Source: Streptacidiphilus jiangxiensis (GTDB lineage Bacteria; Actinomycetota; Actinomycetes; Streptomycetales; Streptomycetaceae). From it: DNA of 64,000 nucleotides. The position numbers and the translations under genes are program-made. The DNA is taken from contig NZ_FOAZ01000029.1 of assembly GCF_900109465.1 (NCBI RefSeq), forward strand, positions 1 through 64,000. The letters run 5' to 3'. Positions 12,205-21,662 of this stretch are shown here, piece by piece. The notes below the pieces were generated by a model. The model was not told the DNA's origin. It saw nothing but the letters and a program-made list of their open reading frames with translations, and made no database searches. Numbering within the stretch: position 1 is the first letter of the stretch; the number at the start of each line of letters is the position of its first letter.

Positions 12205-13496
12205 ACGAGCTCACCGTCGAGCACCTTGGCCTCGCCGCGCAGGAAGGTGGCGACGACGCGTCCGGGCAGGGCCATGCCCCGGTAGGGGGTGTTGCGGCTG
12301 CGGGTGGCGAAGGAGTCGGGGTTCACCGCGCCACGGTACTGATCATCGAAGAGGACCAGGTTGGCCGGTTCGCCCACCGAGACGGGCCGGCCGTGGCCGG
12401 GGACGCCGCTGATCGCGGCGGGCTTGGCGGACATCCGCTCGGCGACCTCGGCCCAACCCATCAGGCCGGTGTCGACCATCGCGGACTGGACGACGGAGAG
12501 CGCCGTCTCCAGGCCGACCATGCCCATGGCCGCCGCGGCCCACTCGCACTGCTTGTCCTCGGCGGGGTGCGGCGCGTGGTCGGTGGCCACGATGTCGATC
12601 GTGCCGTCGGCCAGCGCCTCGCGCAGGGCCAGCACGTCGGCCTCGGTGCGCAGCGGCGGGTTGACCTTGTAGACCGCGTCGTAGGAGCGGACCAGCTCGT
12701 CGGTCAGCAGCAGGTGGTGCGGGGTCACCTCGGCGGTGACGTCCCAGCCCTTGCTCTTGGCCCAGCGGATGATCTCGACCGAGCCGGCCGTGGAGAGGTG
12801 GCAGACGTGCAGGCGCGAGCCCACGTGCGCGGCGAGCAGCACGTCGCGGGCGATGATCGACTCCTCGGCGACGGCCGGCCAGCCGGCCAGGCCCAGCTCG
12901 CCGGAGACGACGCCCTCGTTCATCTGCGCGCCCTCGGTCAGCCGCGGCTCCTGCGCGTGCTGGGCGACGACGCCGCCGAAGGCCTTCACGTACTCCAGCG
13001 CGCGGCGCATGATCACCGCGTCGTCGACGCACTTGCCGTCGTCGGAGAAGACGCGGACCTGCGCGGCGGAGTCGGCCATGGCGCCGAGCTCGGCCAGCTG
13101 CTTGCCCTCCAGGCCCACGGTGACGGCGCCGATCGGCTGCACGTCGCAGTAGCCCGACTCCCGGCCCAGGCGCCAGACCTGCTCGACGACGCCGGCGGTG
13201 TCGGCGACGGGGAAGGTGTTGGCCATCGCGTGGACGGCGGTGAAGCCGCCCTTGGCGGCGGCCTTCGTGCCGGTCAGGACGGTCTCGGCGTCCTCGCGAC
13301 CGGGCTCGCGCAGGTGGGTGTGGAGGTCGACCAGGCCGGGCAGGGCGATCAGGCCGTCGGCCGCGATCTCCTGCTCGCCGTCGCGCGCTTCGAGGTTCGC
13401 GCCGATCTCGGCGATGACGCCTTCGGTGATGCGGATGTCCTGCGGCTCCCCGCCGAGGATGCGGGCGTTGCGGATCAGGTGGTTCGTGGTGCTCAC
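12201..13496 (-). CDS. pyrC: Dihydroorotase
   Basis: Cyclises N-carbamoyl-aspartate to dihydroorotate; zinc amidohydrolase. The 431-residue product has the metal motif [10 protein letters not shown] (His59, His61) and later the [12 protein letters not shown] and TDHAPH blocks of the type I dihydroorotase family. It starts with GTG at 13496 and overlaps pyrB by 4 bases (GTGA). Confidence 0.96.
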   Translation of the reverse strand: MSTTNHLIRNARILGGEPQDIRITEGVIAEIGANLEARDGEQEIAADGLIALPGLVDLHTHLREPGREDAETVLTGTKAAAKGGFTAVHAMANTFPVADTAGVVEQVWRLGRESGYCDVQPIGAVTVGLEGKQLAELGAMADSAAQVRVFSDDGKCVDDAVIMRRALEYVKAFGGVVAQHAQEPRLTEGAQMNEGVVSGELGLAGWPAVAEESIIARDVLLAAHVGSRLHVCHLSTAGSVEIIRWAKSKGWDVTAEVTPHHLLLTDELVRSYDAVYKVNPPLRTEADVLALREALADGTIDIVATDHAPHPAEDKQCEWAAAAMGMVGLETALSVVQSAMVDTGLMGWAEVAERMSAKPAAISGVPGHGRPVSVGEPANLVLFDDQYRGAVNPDSFATRSRNTPYRGMALPGRVVATFLRGEAKVLDGELV

Positions 13497-14467
13497 TTGC
13501 CGGTCTCCTCGGAGGAAGAAGTCGTGATCGCGGGCTCGGAGCCACCGAGCAGCAGGTAGAGGACGGCCATGCGGACGCTGACGCCGTTGGCGACCTGCTC
13601 CACGATGACGGCGCGGGCGGAGTCGGCGATGTCCGACTCGATCTCCATGCCGCGCACCATCGGGCCGGGGTGCATGACGAGCGCGTGCTCCGGCATCAGC
13701 GCCAGGCGGCGGGCGTCCAGGCCGTAGCGGCGGGTGTACTCGCGCTGGGTCGGGAAGAAGGCGGCGTTCATGCGCTCGCGCTGGACGCGCAGCATCATCA
13801 CCGCGTCGGCCTTGTTCAGCGCCGCGTCCAGGTCGTAGCTGGTCTGGCAGGGCCAGGTCTCGACGCCGAAGGGCATCAGGGTCGGCGGGGCCACCAGGGT
13901 GACCTCGGCGCCGAGGGTGTGCAGCAGGTGCACGTTGGAGCGGGCCACCCGGCTGTGCAGGACGTCGCCGACGATCGTCACGCGGCGGCCGGCCAGGTCG
14001 TGGCCGACGCCCGGGTTCAGGTGGCGCCGCATGGTGAAGGCGTCGAGCAGTGCCTGGGTGGGGTGCTCGTGGGTGCCGTCACCGGCGTTGACGACGCTGC
14101 CGTGGAGCCAGTCGGAGTCGGCCAGCAGCTTGGGCGCGCCCGAGGCACCGTGGCGGATGACCACCGCGTCGGCGCCCATGGCCTGCAGGGTCAGCGCGGT
14201 GTCCTTGAGGCTCTCGCCCTTGGAGACCGACGATCCCTTGGCGGAGAAGTTGATGACGTCGGCGGACAGCCGCTTCTCGGCGACCTCGAAGGAGGTGCGG
14301 GTGCGGGTGGAGTCCTCGAAGAAGAGGTTGACGATCGTGCGGCCCCGCAGCGTCGGAAGCTTCTTGACGGAGCGGGCGGAGACCTGCGCCATCTGCTCGG
14401 CGGTGTCCAGGATCAGCAGCGCGTCCTCGCGGGTCAGGTCCGCGGTGGAGATGAGGTGGCGCTTCAC
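13493..14467 (-). CDS. pyrB: Aspartate carbamoyltransferase, catalytic subunit
   Basis: Joins carbamoyl phosphate and aspartate. The 324-residue product has the carbamoyl-phosphate motif STRTRTSFE (from residue 53) and the HPTQALLD block. It starts with GTG at 14467, overlapping the pyrR stop by 4 bases. No regulatory-chain gene (pyrI) is near, as usual for actinobacteria. Confidence 0.97.
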   Translation of the reverse strand: MKRHLISTADLTREDALLILDTAEQMAQVSARSVKKLPTLRGRTIVNLFFEDSTRTRTSFEVAEKRLSADVINFSAKGSSVSKGESLKDTALTLQAMGADAVVIRHGASGAPKLLADSDWLHGSVVNAGDGTHEHPTQALLDAFTMRRHLNPGVGHDLAGRRVTIVGDVLHSRVARSNVHLLHTLGAEVTLVAPPTLMPFGVETWPCQTSYDLDAALNKADAVMMLRVQRERMNAAFFPTQREYTRRYGLDARRLALMPEHALVMHPGPMVRGMEIESDIADSARAVIVEQVANGVSVRMAVLYLLLGGSEPAITTSSSEETGK

Positions 14468-15021
14468 TTGGCACTGCCTTCCGACTCGCCGAGCAGGACC
14501 GCGTCGACGCCGTCCGTCTCGTCCAGCTTGACCTTGACGGACTCGCGCAGCGAGGTGGGCAGGTTCTTGCCCACGTAGTCCGCGCGGATGGGCAGCTCGC
14601 GGTGGCCCCGGTCGACCAGGACGGCGAGCTGGACGGCGCGCGGGCGGCCGTGGTCGGCCAGCGCGTCGAGGGCGGCGCGGATCGTCCGGCCGGAGAAGAG
14701 GACGTCGTCGACGAGGACGACGAGCTTGCCGTCGATGCCGTCGGCGGGGATCTCGGTGTGCTCCAGGGCGCGTGCGGGCTTCAGCCGCAGGTCGTCCCGG
14801 TACATCGTGATGTCGAGGGTGCCGACCGGGAGCTCACGGCCGGTGATCTCGGCGAGCTTGCGGTGCAGGCGGCGGGCCAGATGGGCACCGCGGGTGGGGA
14901 TGCCGAGCAGGACGACGTCGTCGGCGCCCTTGGCGCGTTCGACGATCTCGTGGGCGATCCGGGTCAACGACCGGGCGATGTCACCCTGGTCGAGAACCTG
15001 TCGTTGGGCAGCAGTGGTCAT
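14464..15021 (-). CDS. pyrR: PyrR regulator / uracil phosphoribosyltransferase
   Basis: UMP-sensing RNA-binding regulator of the pyr operon with residual uracil phosphoribosyltransferase activity. The 185-residue product has the PRPP-binding motif [13 protein letters not shown] (101-113) typical of PyrR. It is the first gene of the operon. The ATG at 15021 follows an AAGGAGG site that lies inside a PyrR-type hairpin (15031-15060), so the protein probably represses its own translation and, through overlapping genes, that of the operon. Confidence 0.96.
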   Translation of the reverse strand: MTTAAQRQVLDQGDIARSLTRIAHEIVERAKGADDVVLLGIPTRGAHLARRLHRKLAEITGRELPVGTLDITMYRDDLRLKPARALEHTEIPADGIDGKLVVLVDDVLFSGRTIRAALDALADHGRPRAVQLAVLVDRGHRELPIRADYVGKNLPTSLRESVKVKLDETDGVDAVLLGESEGSAK

Positions 15022-15030
15022 GCCGAAGCC

Positions 15031-15060
15031 GACCTCCTTCCCCGCCTCACGGGACGGGCC
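15031..15060 (-). promoter_or_regulatory. PyrR-binding hairpin overlapping the pyrR ribosome binding site
   Basis: The leader RNA reads GUCCCGUGAGGCGGGGAAGG followed by AGGUC. It has the features of the PyrR site known from Bacillus: a CC-rich stem, a loop containing GUGAGG, and a purine bulge GAAGGA on the 3' side. The 3' side contains AAGGAGG, the only good ribosome binding site of pyrR. PyrR bound to this RNA would block initiation, as reported for Mycobacterium smegmatis. Confidence 0.75.
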
Positions 15061-15230
15061 TTAAAGGATGTCTACGGGATGGGGCAGCCGTCGCGCATCC
15101 GGAGCCGGACGCACGTCGGGGAGCCGCCGTCAACCCTACCAGGGCGATCACGGCGTGCCGCGCCGGGACCCCCGCCGACCTGCGGCGGGGCCCATGGTTA
15201 CCGGTGAGTCGCACGGGTGCCTCGTTCGGC

Positions 15231-15272
15231 TTGACGAACGCTTATCACTCTGCGTAACCTCACACTCAGTTA
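15231..15272 (+). promoter_or_regulatory. bldD promoter with overlapping BldD boxes
   Basis: A TTGACG -35 element (15231-15236) and a TAACCT -10 (15255-15260) are 18 bases apart. TCACTCTGCGTAA (15245-15257) matches the published BldD consensus tNACNC(A/T)GNGTNA at every fixed position, and TCACACTCAGTTA (15260-15272) matches all but one. Both cover the -10 region, which fits repression of bldD by its own product. The remaining leader from 15061 to 15389, between pyrR and bldD, contains no other gene. Confidence 0.7.
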
Positions 15273-15389
15273 CGGCCACGCGACGAAGCGCCCTGTGTCG
15301 TATCGGGGTTCGCGCCGTCCCGGCCGTCACAGGCCAGGCAGAGCAGTGATCAACAGCACTTGTTTTGCACTTACGTCCGGGGAGACACA

Positions 15390-15893
15390 TTGTCCAGCGA
15401 CTACGCGAAACAGCTTGGCGGCAAGCTGCGCGCGATCCGCACCCAGCAGGGGCTCTCCCTGCACGGCGTCGAGGAGAAGTCCCAGGGCCGCTGGAAGGCC
15501 GTCGTCGTCGGCTCCTACGAGCGCGGCGACCGTGCGGTCACGGTCCAGCGCCTCGCCGAGCTGGCCGAGTTCTACGGCGTGCCGGTGCAGGAACTCCTCC
15601 CGGGCAGCACCCCGGGCGGTGCGGCCGAGCCGCCGCCGCGCCTGGTGCTCGACCTGGAGCGCCTGGCCCAGGTGCCCTCCGAGAAGGCCGGCCCGCTGCA
15701 GCGCTACGCGGCCACCATCCAGAGCCAGCGCGGTGACTACAACGGCAAGGTGCTCTCGATCCGCCAGGACGACCTGCGCACCCTCGCCGTCATCTACGAC
15801 CAGCCGGCTTCGCTGCTGGTCGACCAGCTGATCAGCTGGGGCGTCCTCGACCCGGACGCGCGCCGCGCGGTCCGTGAGGACGACGCGGTCTGA
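15390..15893 (+). CDS. bldD: Developmental regulator BldD
   Basis: Master repressor of sporulation genes during vegetative growth, activated as a dimer by cyclic di-GMP. The 167-residue product has an N-terminal helix-turn-helix (KLRAIRTQQGLSLHGVEEKS) and a C-terminal domain with both arms of the c-di-GMP motif, RGD at 114-116 and RQDD at 125-128, at the same numbering as in Streptomyces coelicolor. It starts with TTG at 15390 after a GGGGAG site; an ATG-like start further upstream would add residues not seen in homologues. It is divergent from the pyr operon. Confidence 0.97.
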   Translation: MSSDYAKQLGGKLRAIRTQQGLSLHGVEEKSQGRWKAVVVGSYERGDRAVTVQRLAELAEFYGVPVQELLPGSTPGGAAEPPPRLVLDLERLAQVPSEKAGPLQRYAATIQSQRGDYNGKVLSIRQDDLRTLAVIYDQPASLLVDQLISWGVLDPDARRAVREDDAV

Positions 15894-15925
15894 TCCACGG
15901 CCCCGCGCCGTCAGCAGAAACGTTG

Positions 15926-15960
15926 CGGCGGGTTCCCTCCACCGGGGGAACCCGCCGTTT
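15926..15960 (+). terminator. Terminator after bldD
   Basis: A 12-bp perfect stem, CGGCGGGTTCCC (15926-15937) with GGGAACCCGCCG (15946-15957), is followed by TTT on the plus strand, 32 bases after the bldD stop. It probably ends both bldD and the convergent zinc-ribbon gene. Confidence 0.8.
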
Positions 15961-15978
15961 CCACGTCACCCGCGCGGC

Positions 15979-16614
15979 TCAGACCGTGGGGTACTTCGCG
16001 ACGAGGTCGCCGTAGCCGCCGGCCTCCCAGACGATCCGGCGGAACTCGCCGAGCGACAGCGACCCCTGCGGCACGTCCGGCGCGGGCCGGAAGTGCGCGG
16101 TCCCGCAACGCGCGCAGTACCAGCCCCGGGACCACACCGCCTCCGCCTGCGCGCGCCCCGCGAGGTGAGCGCGCCTGGCCCGGGAGCGGGCCGCCAGCGT
16201 GCCGAAGAGCGCCAGGCTGACCACGGCGCCGACCCCGGCGACCCACCACAGCCAGGACAGGTCGGGAAAGACGCTCGTCCCGGCGTCCGGGAAGCCGACC
16301 GGGATGGCGCCCTCGCTCGGCGAGGGCGCGATCGCGGCGAAGGCCGCGGCGGCGAGCGAGCCGAACAGTGTCAGTACCCCGAGCCCGCCGAGACAGCCCC
16401 GCCCCTGCGGCGCGCTCGGTACGGGTGCCAGCGCCTGGGAGAGCGCGGTGGTCGCCTGCCTGACCTCGGTGTGCGCGAGCGTGTCACCGCGCGCCGGCAC
16501 GGCGACGCGCAGCAGGTCCCTGCCGCTCAGATAGACGGCCGGGACGGCCGCCACCCGGTCGGCCTGGCCGCAGTTCGGGCAGGCGGGTATGCCCGCGTCG
16601 TGGATCTCGCTCAT
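15979..16614 (-). CDS. Zinc-ribbon membrane protein, function unknown
   Basis: The 211-residue product has a CPNCG pair near residue 12 and a CARCG pair near residue 171, which could form one or two zinc ribbons, and two hydrophobic segments between them (about residues 76-97 and 121-142). This gives a topology with both cysteine pairs on the same, probably cytoplasmic, side. Start ATG at 16614 with GGGG upstream. I do not recognise the family and no neighbour suggests a role; it is convergent with bldD. Confidence 0.7.
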   Translation of the reverse strand: MSEIHDAGIPACPNCGQADRVAAVPAVYLSGRDLLRVAVPARGDTLAHTEVRQATTALSQALAPVPSAPQGRGCLGGLGVLTLFGSLAAAAFAAIAPSPSEGAIPVGFPDAGTSVFPDLSWLWWVAGVGAVVSLALFGTLAARSRARRAHLAGRAQAEAVWSRGWYCARCGTAHFRPAPDVPQGSLSLGEFRRIVWEAGGYGDLVAKYPTV

Positions 16615-16686
16615 CGTTCCCCCCGGTGAGTCCTGCAGTGCGCACAGTGTGGTGGCGACTAGGACGTTCCACCAGGGGGGCGCGGT

Positions 16687-17487
16687 TCACTTCTCCGTCG
16701 GCCTCCGGCCACTGCGGTCCTCCGTCGGCCTCCGGCCGAACCCACTGGACATGCCGGCCAGGAGCGCGAGTGGTGCCTTGCGCGAGAGCGCGACCAGCGC
16801 CTGGTAGCGGCGCGAGGGCACGCAGATCGACCTGCCTCGGGCCAGGTCGCGCAGCGACTGGTCGACGACGCGGTCCGCGTCCAGCCACATCCACTCCCCC
16901 ACCCGCGACATGTCCATCTCGGCGCGCTGGTGGAACTCGGTGCGGGTGAAGCCGGGGCACAGCGCCTGCAGGGTGACGCCGCTGCCCGCGAGGTCACGAT
17001 TGACCCCGGCGGTGAACTGGACGACCCACGACTTGCTCGCGCCGTAGGAGCCGCGCGGTACGAACGCCGCGACGGAGGCGACGTTGACGACATAGCCCTT
17101 GCCGCGCTCGCGCATGCCGGGAACGGCGGCGCGGGTGAGCCGCAGCACGGCCTCGACGTGGACCTTCACCATCGTCAACTCGTCCTCGACCGGCACGTCG
17201 AGGAAGCCCTTGCGGAAACCGAACCCGGCGTTGTTGACCAGCAGGTCGACCGCACGCTCCGGGTCCGTCAGCCGTGCCTCCACCGTGGCGATGCCCGCCT
17301 CGGTGGCCAGGTCGGCCACGAGCACCTCGGCGGGCACGTCGTGCTCCTTGGCGAGCTCGTCGGCGAAGGCCGCGAGGCGGCTCCCGTCGCGGGCGACGAG
17401 GACCAGGGCGTGGCCGTCCTTCGCGAGCCGGCGCGCGAACGCCGCGCCGATTCCGGCGCTGGCGCCGGTGATGAGTGCAGTCCGCAT
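16687..17487 (-). CDS. Short-chain dehydrogenase/reductase
   Basis: NAD(P)-dependent oxidoreductase of the classical SDR family; substrate unknown. The 266-residue product has TGASAGIG (7-14) for the cofactor, NNAG (85-88), and the catalytic Ser138, Tyr148 and Lys152 (YGASK). I start at the ATG at 17487 because the Rossmann fold begins there; the open frame continues upstream without coding signs. The C-terminus carries a short internal duplication, GRRPTE twice, encoded by a 17-base direct repeat. Confidence 0.9.
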   Translation of the reverse strand: MRTALITGASAGIGAAFARRLAKDGHALVLVARDGSRLAAFADELAKEHDVPAEVLVADLATEAGIATVEARLTDPERAVDLLVNNAGFGFRKGFLDVPVEDELTMVKVHVEAVLRLTRAAVPGMRERGKGYVVNVASVAAFVPRGSYGASKSWVVQFTAGVNRDLAGSGVTLQALCPGFTRTEFHQRAEMDMSRVGEWMWLDADRVVDQSLRDLARGRSICVPSRRYQALVALSRKAPLALLAGMSSGFGRRPTEDRSGRRPTEK

Positions 17488-17492
17488 GGCGC

Positions 17493-18491
17493 TCACGCTA
17501 TCGGACCCGCCCCTTGGTCCCGTTCGGCCGCGGCGATCAACTCGTCGAGGACGGTGCGCAGGACGCAAAGCTCGTCGGGAGTCGGCGCGACGGGGTCGTG
17601 CGGCACGAGGGCCTTCGGGTTCACCACGGCGGTGGCACCCTCCGGGCCGGGCGCGGCAGCGGCCCGCGCGAGCAGCGCCGGGGCGTCCGGTGGCGGAGCG
17701 CCGAAGCCGTCGCGCAACTGCCGCAGCGCGGGGGCGAGCGGGACCTCGGGGAAGCGGAACTCCGGTGGGAGCAGCGCTGCTTGGTGGCTGTGGTCACCAC
17801 CGTGGAAGTCGAGACTCCAGCCGCGCCAACCCGGCAGCGGCCAGTCGCGGACGCCGAGGGAGACCTCGGCGGTCCAGTAGTGGACGGTCCGCTCGACCAG
17901 GTCGACATGGAGCCCACCCTCGGGGAGTTGCACCGGCCGGGGCGTGGGCGGCGGGGGCAGCTCCTCCAGGCACTCGGCGAGCACGAACCCCATCCCCAGG
18001 AACTCCGTCGCCTCCATGACGCTGCCCCAGGCCTGCACCCGGCCGTCGGCCTGGCGCACGGACACGACGGTGACCGGCTCTCCGTCCTCGTCGCCGACCC
18101 AGCGAGGTCCGCGGGGTTCGAACCAGCCCGGTTTGCGCAGCAGGTCCCGCCCGAGGCCGAGATGGTCGGTGAGGTCGCCCAGGCCGTCGTAGGCGAAACG
18201 CACGTCCCATCCCGCCCAGGTCCGCTCCAGCACCGCTCGGTGGGCCTGGTGTTCGGCCACGCCTCCCTCGAAGGCGAACCAGAGCAGCACCCGCCGGTCG
18301 TGGTCGACGAGCGCGGCACCCTCGCACGACACGTCGTTGAGCCACCCCTCGCCCTGCTGGGCGCGGAAAGAGCGCGTGGCGGCGGCCGGACCGGGCAGCA
18401 GGTCGTGTGCCACCCGGTTCGCACCCCAGTGCGAGTAGTACCGCTGCCAACTGCCGTTCTCGACGACGACGTACTGCGCTCGTGCTCCCAT
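17493..18491 (-). CDS. Hypothetical protein
   Basis: Function unknown. The 332-residue product begins MGARAQYVVVENGSWQRYYS and is rich in tryptophan (for example WGANRVAHDLL, RGPRWVGDEDGEP, GWRGWSLDFHGGDHSHQA). No signal peptide or membrane helix is evident. It ends six bases before the SDR start on the same strand, so the two may be co-transcribed. Codon use looks like that of neighbouring genes, so I take it as real. Confidence 0.7.
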   Translation of the reverse strand: MGARAQYVVVENGSWQRYYSHWGANRVAHDLLPGPAAATRSFRAQQGEGWLNDVSCEGAALVDHDRRVLLWFAFEGGVAEHQAHRAVLERTWAGWDVRFAYDGLGDLTDHLGLGRDLLRKPGWFEPRGPRWVGDEDGEPVTVVSVRQADGRVQAWGSVMEATEFLGMGFVLAECLEELPPPPTPRPVQLPEGGLHVDLVERTVHYWTAEVSLGVRDWPLPGWRGWSLDFHGGDHSHQAALLPPEFRFPEVPLAPALRQLRDGFGAPPPDAPALLARAAAAPGPEGATAVVNPKALVPHDPVAPTPDELCVLRTVLDELIAAAERDQGAGPIA

Positions 18492-18536
18492 GAGCGGCGA
18501 GGTTAGCGACGCTCCGACCGTGGCAGCGAAGGCTTT

Positions 18537-18965
18537 TCAGGCGAGCAGGCCGGCCAGCTTCTCCAGCGACTCGACGAGCGCCTTCGACGTGGCCTCCTTG
18601 ACGCGCGCGGCCAGCATGTTGACGGCCGCGCCCTTGAACTCGCTGTCCACGGTGACCTTGGTGCCGTCGCCGTCGGCGCTGAGGCTGTACTGCTGGTGCA
18701 GGGCGATGCCCATCGGACCCTTGCCGTCCATGGCCAGCGTGGTGGGCGCGGCGACCTCGCTGACGGTCCAGCTGACCTCGGCCGGCATGCCCATGAGCGT
18801 CATCTTCTCGCCGTAGACGGCGCCGACGGCCAGCTCGGCGGGGCCGCCGTTGGGGAAGGCGGTGTGGATGGTGTTCCACTCGCCGAAGCGTTCGAAGTCG
18901 GTGATGACGGCCCAGATCTTGTCCGCCGGGGCGGCGATGGTGGCGCTGACGGTTACCTCGGGCAT
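18537..18965 (-). CDS. SRPBCC/START-like ligand-binding protein
   Basis: Small hydrophobic-pocket protein of the polyketide cyclase/SRPBCC superfamily. The 142-residue product opens with the typical VTVSATIAAPADKIWAVITD strand-helix unit and has the W(T/K)V central strands. The ligand is unknown. It lies 41 bases downstream of an ArsR-type regulator on the same strand, a common pairing for this family. Confidence 0.85.
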   Translation of the reverse strand: MPEVTVSATIAAPADKIWAVITDFERFGEWNTIHTAFPNGGPAELAVGAVYGEKMTLMGMPAEVSWTVSEVAAPTTLAMDGKGPMGIALHQQYSLSADGDGTKVTVDSEFKGAAVNMLAARVKEATSKALVESLEKLAGLLA

Positions 18966-19006
18966 GGCCGTTCCTCCTCGGGCACTGAGTTGGCTCTCAG
19001 CGGAGG

Positions 19007-20065
19007 CTAGTCATGATCTGACGATCCATCAATAATCTGCGCAGGCTGATCTGACGCTCCGTCAAATACTGCTGCCGAACCACCCACCAGTGCATCCCCC
19101 AGCGCGGTGCGCCGGTACAGCACCGAGCGTCCCGAGCGGGCGCGGGCCAGCAGCCCGGAACCGCGCAGGACGGCCAGGTGATCCCCTACCGCCCCCGGCG
19201 CCATGCCCAGCGCACGGGCCAGCTGACTGGTGCTGGCCGGGGCGCCGAGCTCCAGCAGCAGGCGCGCCCGGGAGCGTCCGAGCAGCGCGGCGAGCGACGC
19301 GACCGCGTCCGGGTCGGGGGCTGCCCGCTCCCACAGGACGGCGGTGCCGCGGGCCCGGTAGATCAGTGCCTTCGGCCAGGGCTCGTCGTGGAAGACCGCG
19401 AGCCCCGGCGAGACCAGCACGGACGGCACCAGCAGCAGCCCCTCCCCCGACAGGCTCACCTCCTCGTCCGCCTCCAACTTGTCGACCAGCAGGCGCTGCC
19501 CCTCCCAGACAAGGCCCTCGCTCAGTCCCTCGATGGCCTGCTTCCACCCGCGCTCGCCGATCACGCCGACCCGGTGCACCACGTCGCGCTCGCAGACCGC
19601 CCGCAGCTGCGGCCAGTCGGGGGCGAGCAGCTCGTGCCAGGCACGGTCCAGTGTCTCCGCGATCACCTCCACGACGTCGTCGGCGGCCAGCAGGGCCCGC
19701 AGGCGCGGATCACGGGGAGGCTGCTCCTGCTCGTGCAGCACGGTGTCGATCTCGGCCCGCGCGAGCGCGAGCGACGTCGCCCGGATCGTCTCGACGTCGT
19801 CCGCCCAGCGCTGGGTGAGCCCGCGTGGCGGCGGGGCGACGAAGTTGACGCCCGCGCGTCGGGCCTGCAGGGCCAGCACCGCATCCAGCTCCGTCTCACG
19901 CCGCAGCCGGGCGAAGCCCGGGGCCAGCCGCGCCGTCCAGCTCGCCGGGAGAAGGGGTTCGTCCCGTCCGCTCAGGCGGCGGAGCAGGCCGCAGAGCTCG
20001 AACGCGGGCGAGAGCGCGAACCGGCTGCGCAGCAGGTCCTCGGCGGACGCGGTGAATCGGAGCAC
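19007..20065 (-). CDS. ArsR-type winged-helix regulator with long N-terminal domain
   Basis: Transcription regulator. The 352-residue product has an N-terminal domain of about 250 residues without an obvious enzyme motif and a C-terminal ArsR-like winged helix (LLGRSRARLLLELGAPASTS, then LAVLRGSGLLARARSGRSVLYRRT). This layout is known among streptomycete regulators often annotated as DUF5937. No metal-site cysteines are present. I start at the GTG at 20065 (VLRFTASAEDLLRSRF), where homologues begin. The downstream SRPBCC gene is the likely target. Confidence 0.85.
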   Translation of the reverse strand: MLRFTASAEDLLRSRFALSPAFELCGLLRRLSGRDEPLLPASWTARLAPGFARLRRETELDAVLALQARRAGVNFVAPPPRGLTQRWADDVETIRATSLALARAEIDTVLHEQEQPPRDPRLRALLAADDVVEVIAETLDRAWHELLAPDWPQLRAVCERDVVHRVGVIGERGWKQAIEGLSEGLVWEGQRLLVDKLEADEEVSLSGEGLLLVPSVLVSPGLAVFHDEPWPKALIYRARGTAVLWERAAPDPDAVASLAALLGRSRARLLLELGAPASTSQLARALGMAPGAVGDHLAVLRGSGLLARARSGRSVLYRRTALGDALVGGSAAVFDGASDQPAQIIDGSSDHD

Positions 20066-20126
20066 GTCCCCACGGTAGTCCGCCGTCCCGGCCCAGCCGG
20101 CTGCCCCGCTCGGCCGGCCGCCCCGC

Positions 20127-20831
20127 TCAGTCGCGGAGCCACACCCGCAGCGGGCCGAGCGGCGTGAACCCCGCGCGCTCGGCGACCGCGAGATCCGGGC
20201 CGTGCTCGTAGCCGACGAGGGTGAGGCCCGGGCAGAACGCGGCGGCTGCGGCCACGCACTCGCCCCAGGCGCGATCCGGGTCGACCCCGTCAGCGGTGAA
20301 CAGGTTGGAGACGCCGACGACCCCGGCGCCGAGGCTGAGCACGGCTCCGGTGTCGAGGCCCGGCGCGGCGAGCAGCAGCACGGAGGGGTCCTCCAGGAGC
20401 GAGGGGCGGAACAGCTCCCGCACTCCGCCGTCCCAGGCCCGCTCCCAGTCCTGCAGTTCGGCCTCGGTCCTGACGCGGCGCCACCGGGTACCGGCTGCGG
20501 GCTGCGACGCGCGAGCGATCCAGGTGGCGTCGAACAGCGGCGTCCAGCCGTGCTGATGGAGGTCGAGCGCGGCAAAGCTGTCCTTGAGCGTCGCACCCGG
20601 GGTGCGGATGTCGACCCGCGCCAGCAGGTCGCCGGTGTCGACGTGCTCGGTGAGCGTGACCGCGTCGGGGTAGTAGGGCGGCGTCCGCGTCGGACTGCTC
20701 CAGGCGTCGGCGCGGAACTCGCCGCGCAGTCCGTGGGCGCGGCACATGGCCTCGCACCAGTCGGCGTTGTTGCGCGCCGCGGCGCGCAGGAGAACGGGTC
20801 GCAGAGTCTGTTCCAGCATCGAGTTGATCAT
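20127..20831 (-). CDS. GNAT-like acetyltransferase family protein (weak)
   Basis: The 234-residue product has a variable N-terminal half and a C-terminal region that resembles a degenerate GNAT fold, with GAVLSLGAGVVGVSNLFT, a late FCPGLTLVGYEHGPDLAVAERAGF segment and a final strand GPLRVWLRD. The AERAGF-x-LG end is the best evidence. The substrate is unknown. Start ATG at 20831; a second ATG at 20819 is equally possible because no ribosome binding site distinguishes them. Confidence 0.6.
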   Translation of the reverse strand: MINSMLEQTLRPVLLRAAARNNADWCEAMCRAHGLRGEFRADAWSSPTRTPPYYPDAVTLTEHVDTGDLLARVDIRTPGATLKDSFAALDLHQHGWTPLFDATWIARASQPAAGTRWRRVRTEAELQDWERAWDGGVRELFRPSLLEDPSVLLLAAPGLDTGAVLSLGAGVVGVSNLFTADGVDPDRAWGECVAAAAAFCPGLTLVGYEHGPDLAVAERAGFTPLGPLRVWLRD

Positions 20832-20903
20832 GAGTGACGCCGCCGCCGAAGGCCAGCGAATTATTCGGGGCAACGGCCCGCTCTGCGCGTTATGTTGAGA
20901 AAG

Positions 20904-21662
20904 ATGACCACCACCACGACTGTGACGATCACCACCGCCGACGGCCGGGCCGACGGCTTCGCCGCCTTCCCCGACGACGCGCCCCACCACGGCGTGCTGC
21001 TCTACCCGGACGCCTTCGGCGTGCGGCCCGAGTTGGAGAACCGGGCTCGCGAGCTGGCCGGGCACGGCTACTACGTGCTGGTCCCCAACCTGTTCTACCG
21101 ACACGGCCTGGCACCACTGGTCGACCTGCCCGCGCACATCGGGGAGGACGTCCGGCCCGCGCTCATCGCCGAGTGCATGCCGATGATCGAGGCACTCACC
21201 ACCGACCGCATCCTCCGCGACGCCGACGCCTACCTGCGGTTCCTGGACGACCGGCCCGAGGTCGCCCCCGGGCCGGTCTCCGTCGTCGGCTACTGCATCG
21301 GTGCCGCCCTGGCGCTGCGCACCGCCGCCGCCCACCCCGAGCGGGTGGCCGCGGTCGCCGGGTTCCACCCCGGCTTCCTGGTCACCAAGGCGCCCGACAG
21401 TCCGCACCTGCTCATCCCCCGTATCACCGCGCGGGTCCATCTCGGCCTCTCCGAGGGCGACATGTCGCCGGCGTCGGTCGAGACACTCACCCGGGCCCTG
21501 GACGACGCGGGCGTCGACCACACCACCGAGATCTGCCCCGGCACGCTCCACGGCTACACCATGTCCGACACCGAGGCCTTCCACCCGGGTGCCTACCAGC
21601 GCCACTGGGACCGGCTGCTCGCCCTCCTCGACGGGACGCCGGAGGTCAGTGGGCCAGCTTGA
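20904..21662 (+). CDS. Dienelactone hydrolase family protein
   Basis: Alpha/beta hydrolase. The 252-residue product has the nucleophile elbow GYCIGAA with cysteine as nucleophile, as in dienelactone hydrolases, and the late histidine in LHGYT. The substrate is not known. An upstream ATG at 20892 would add four residues. The 3' end overlaps the convergent exporter gene by 17 bases. Confidence 0.87.
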   Translation: MTTTTTVTITTADGRADGFAAFPDDAPHHGVLLYPDAFGVRPELENRARELAGHGYYVLVPNLFYRHGLAPLVDLPAHIGEDVRPALIAECMPMIEALTTDRILRDADAYLRFLDDRPEVAPGPVSVVGYCIGAALALRTAAAHPERVAAVAGFHPGFLVTKAPDSPHLLIPRITARVHLGLSEGDMSPASVETLTRALDDAGVDHTTEICPGTLHGYTMSDTEAFHPGAYQRHWDRLLALLDGTPEVSGPA

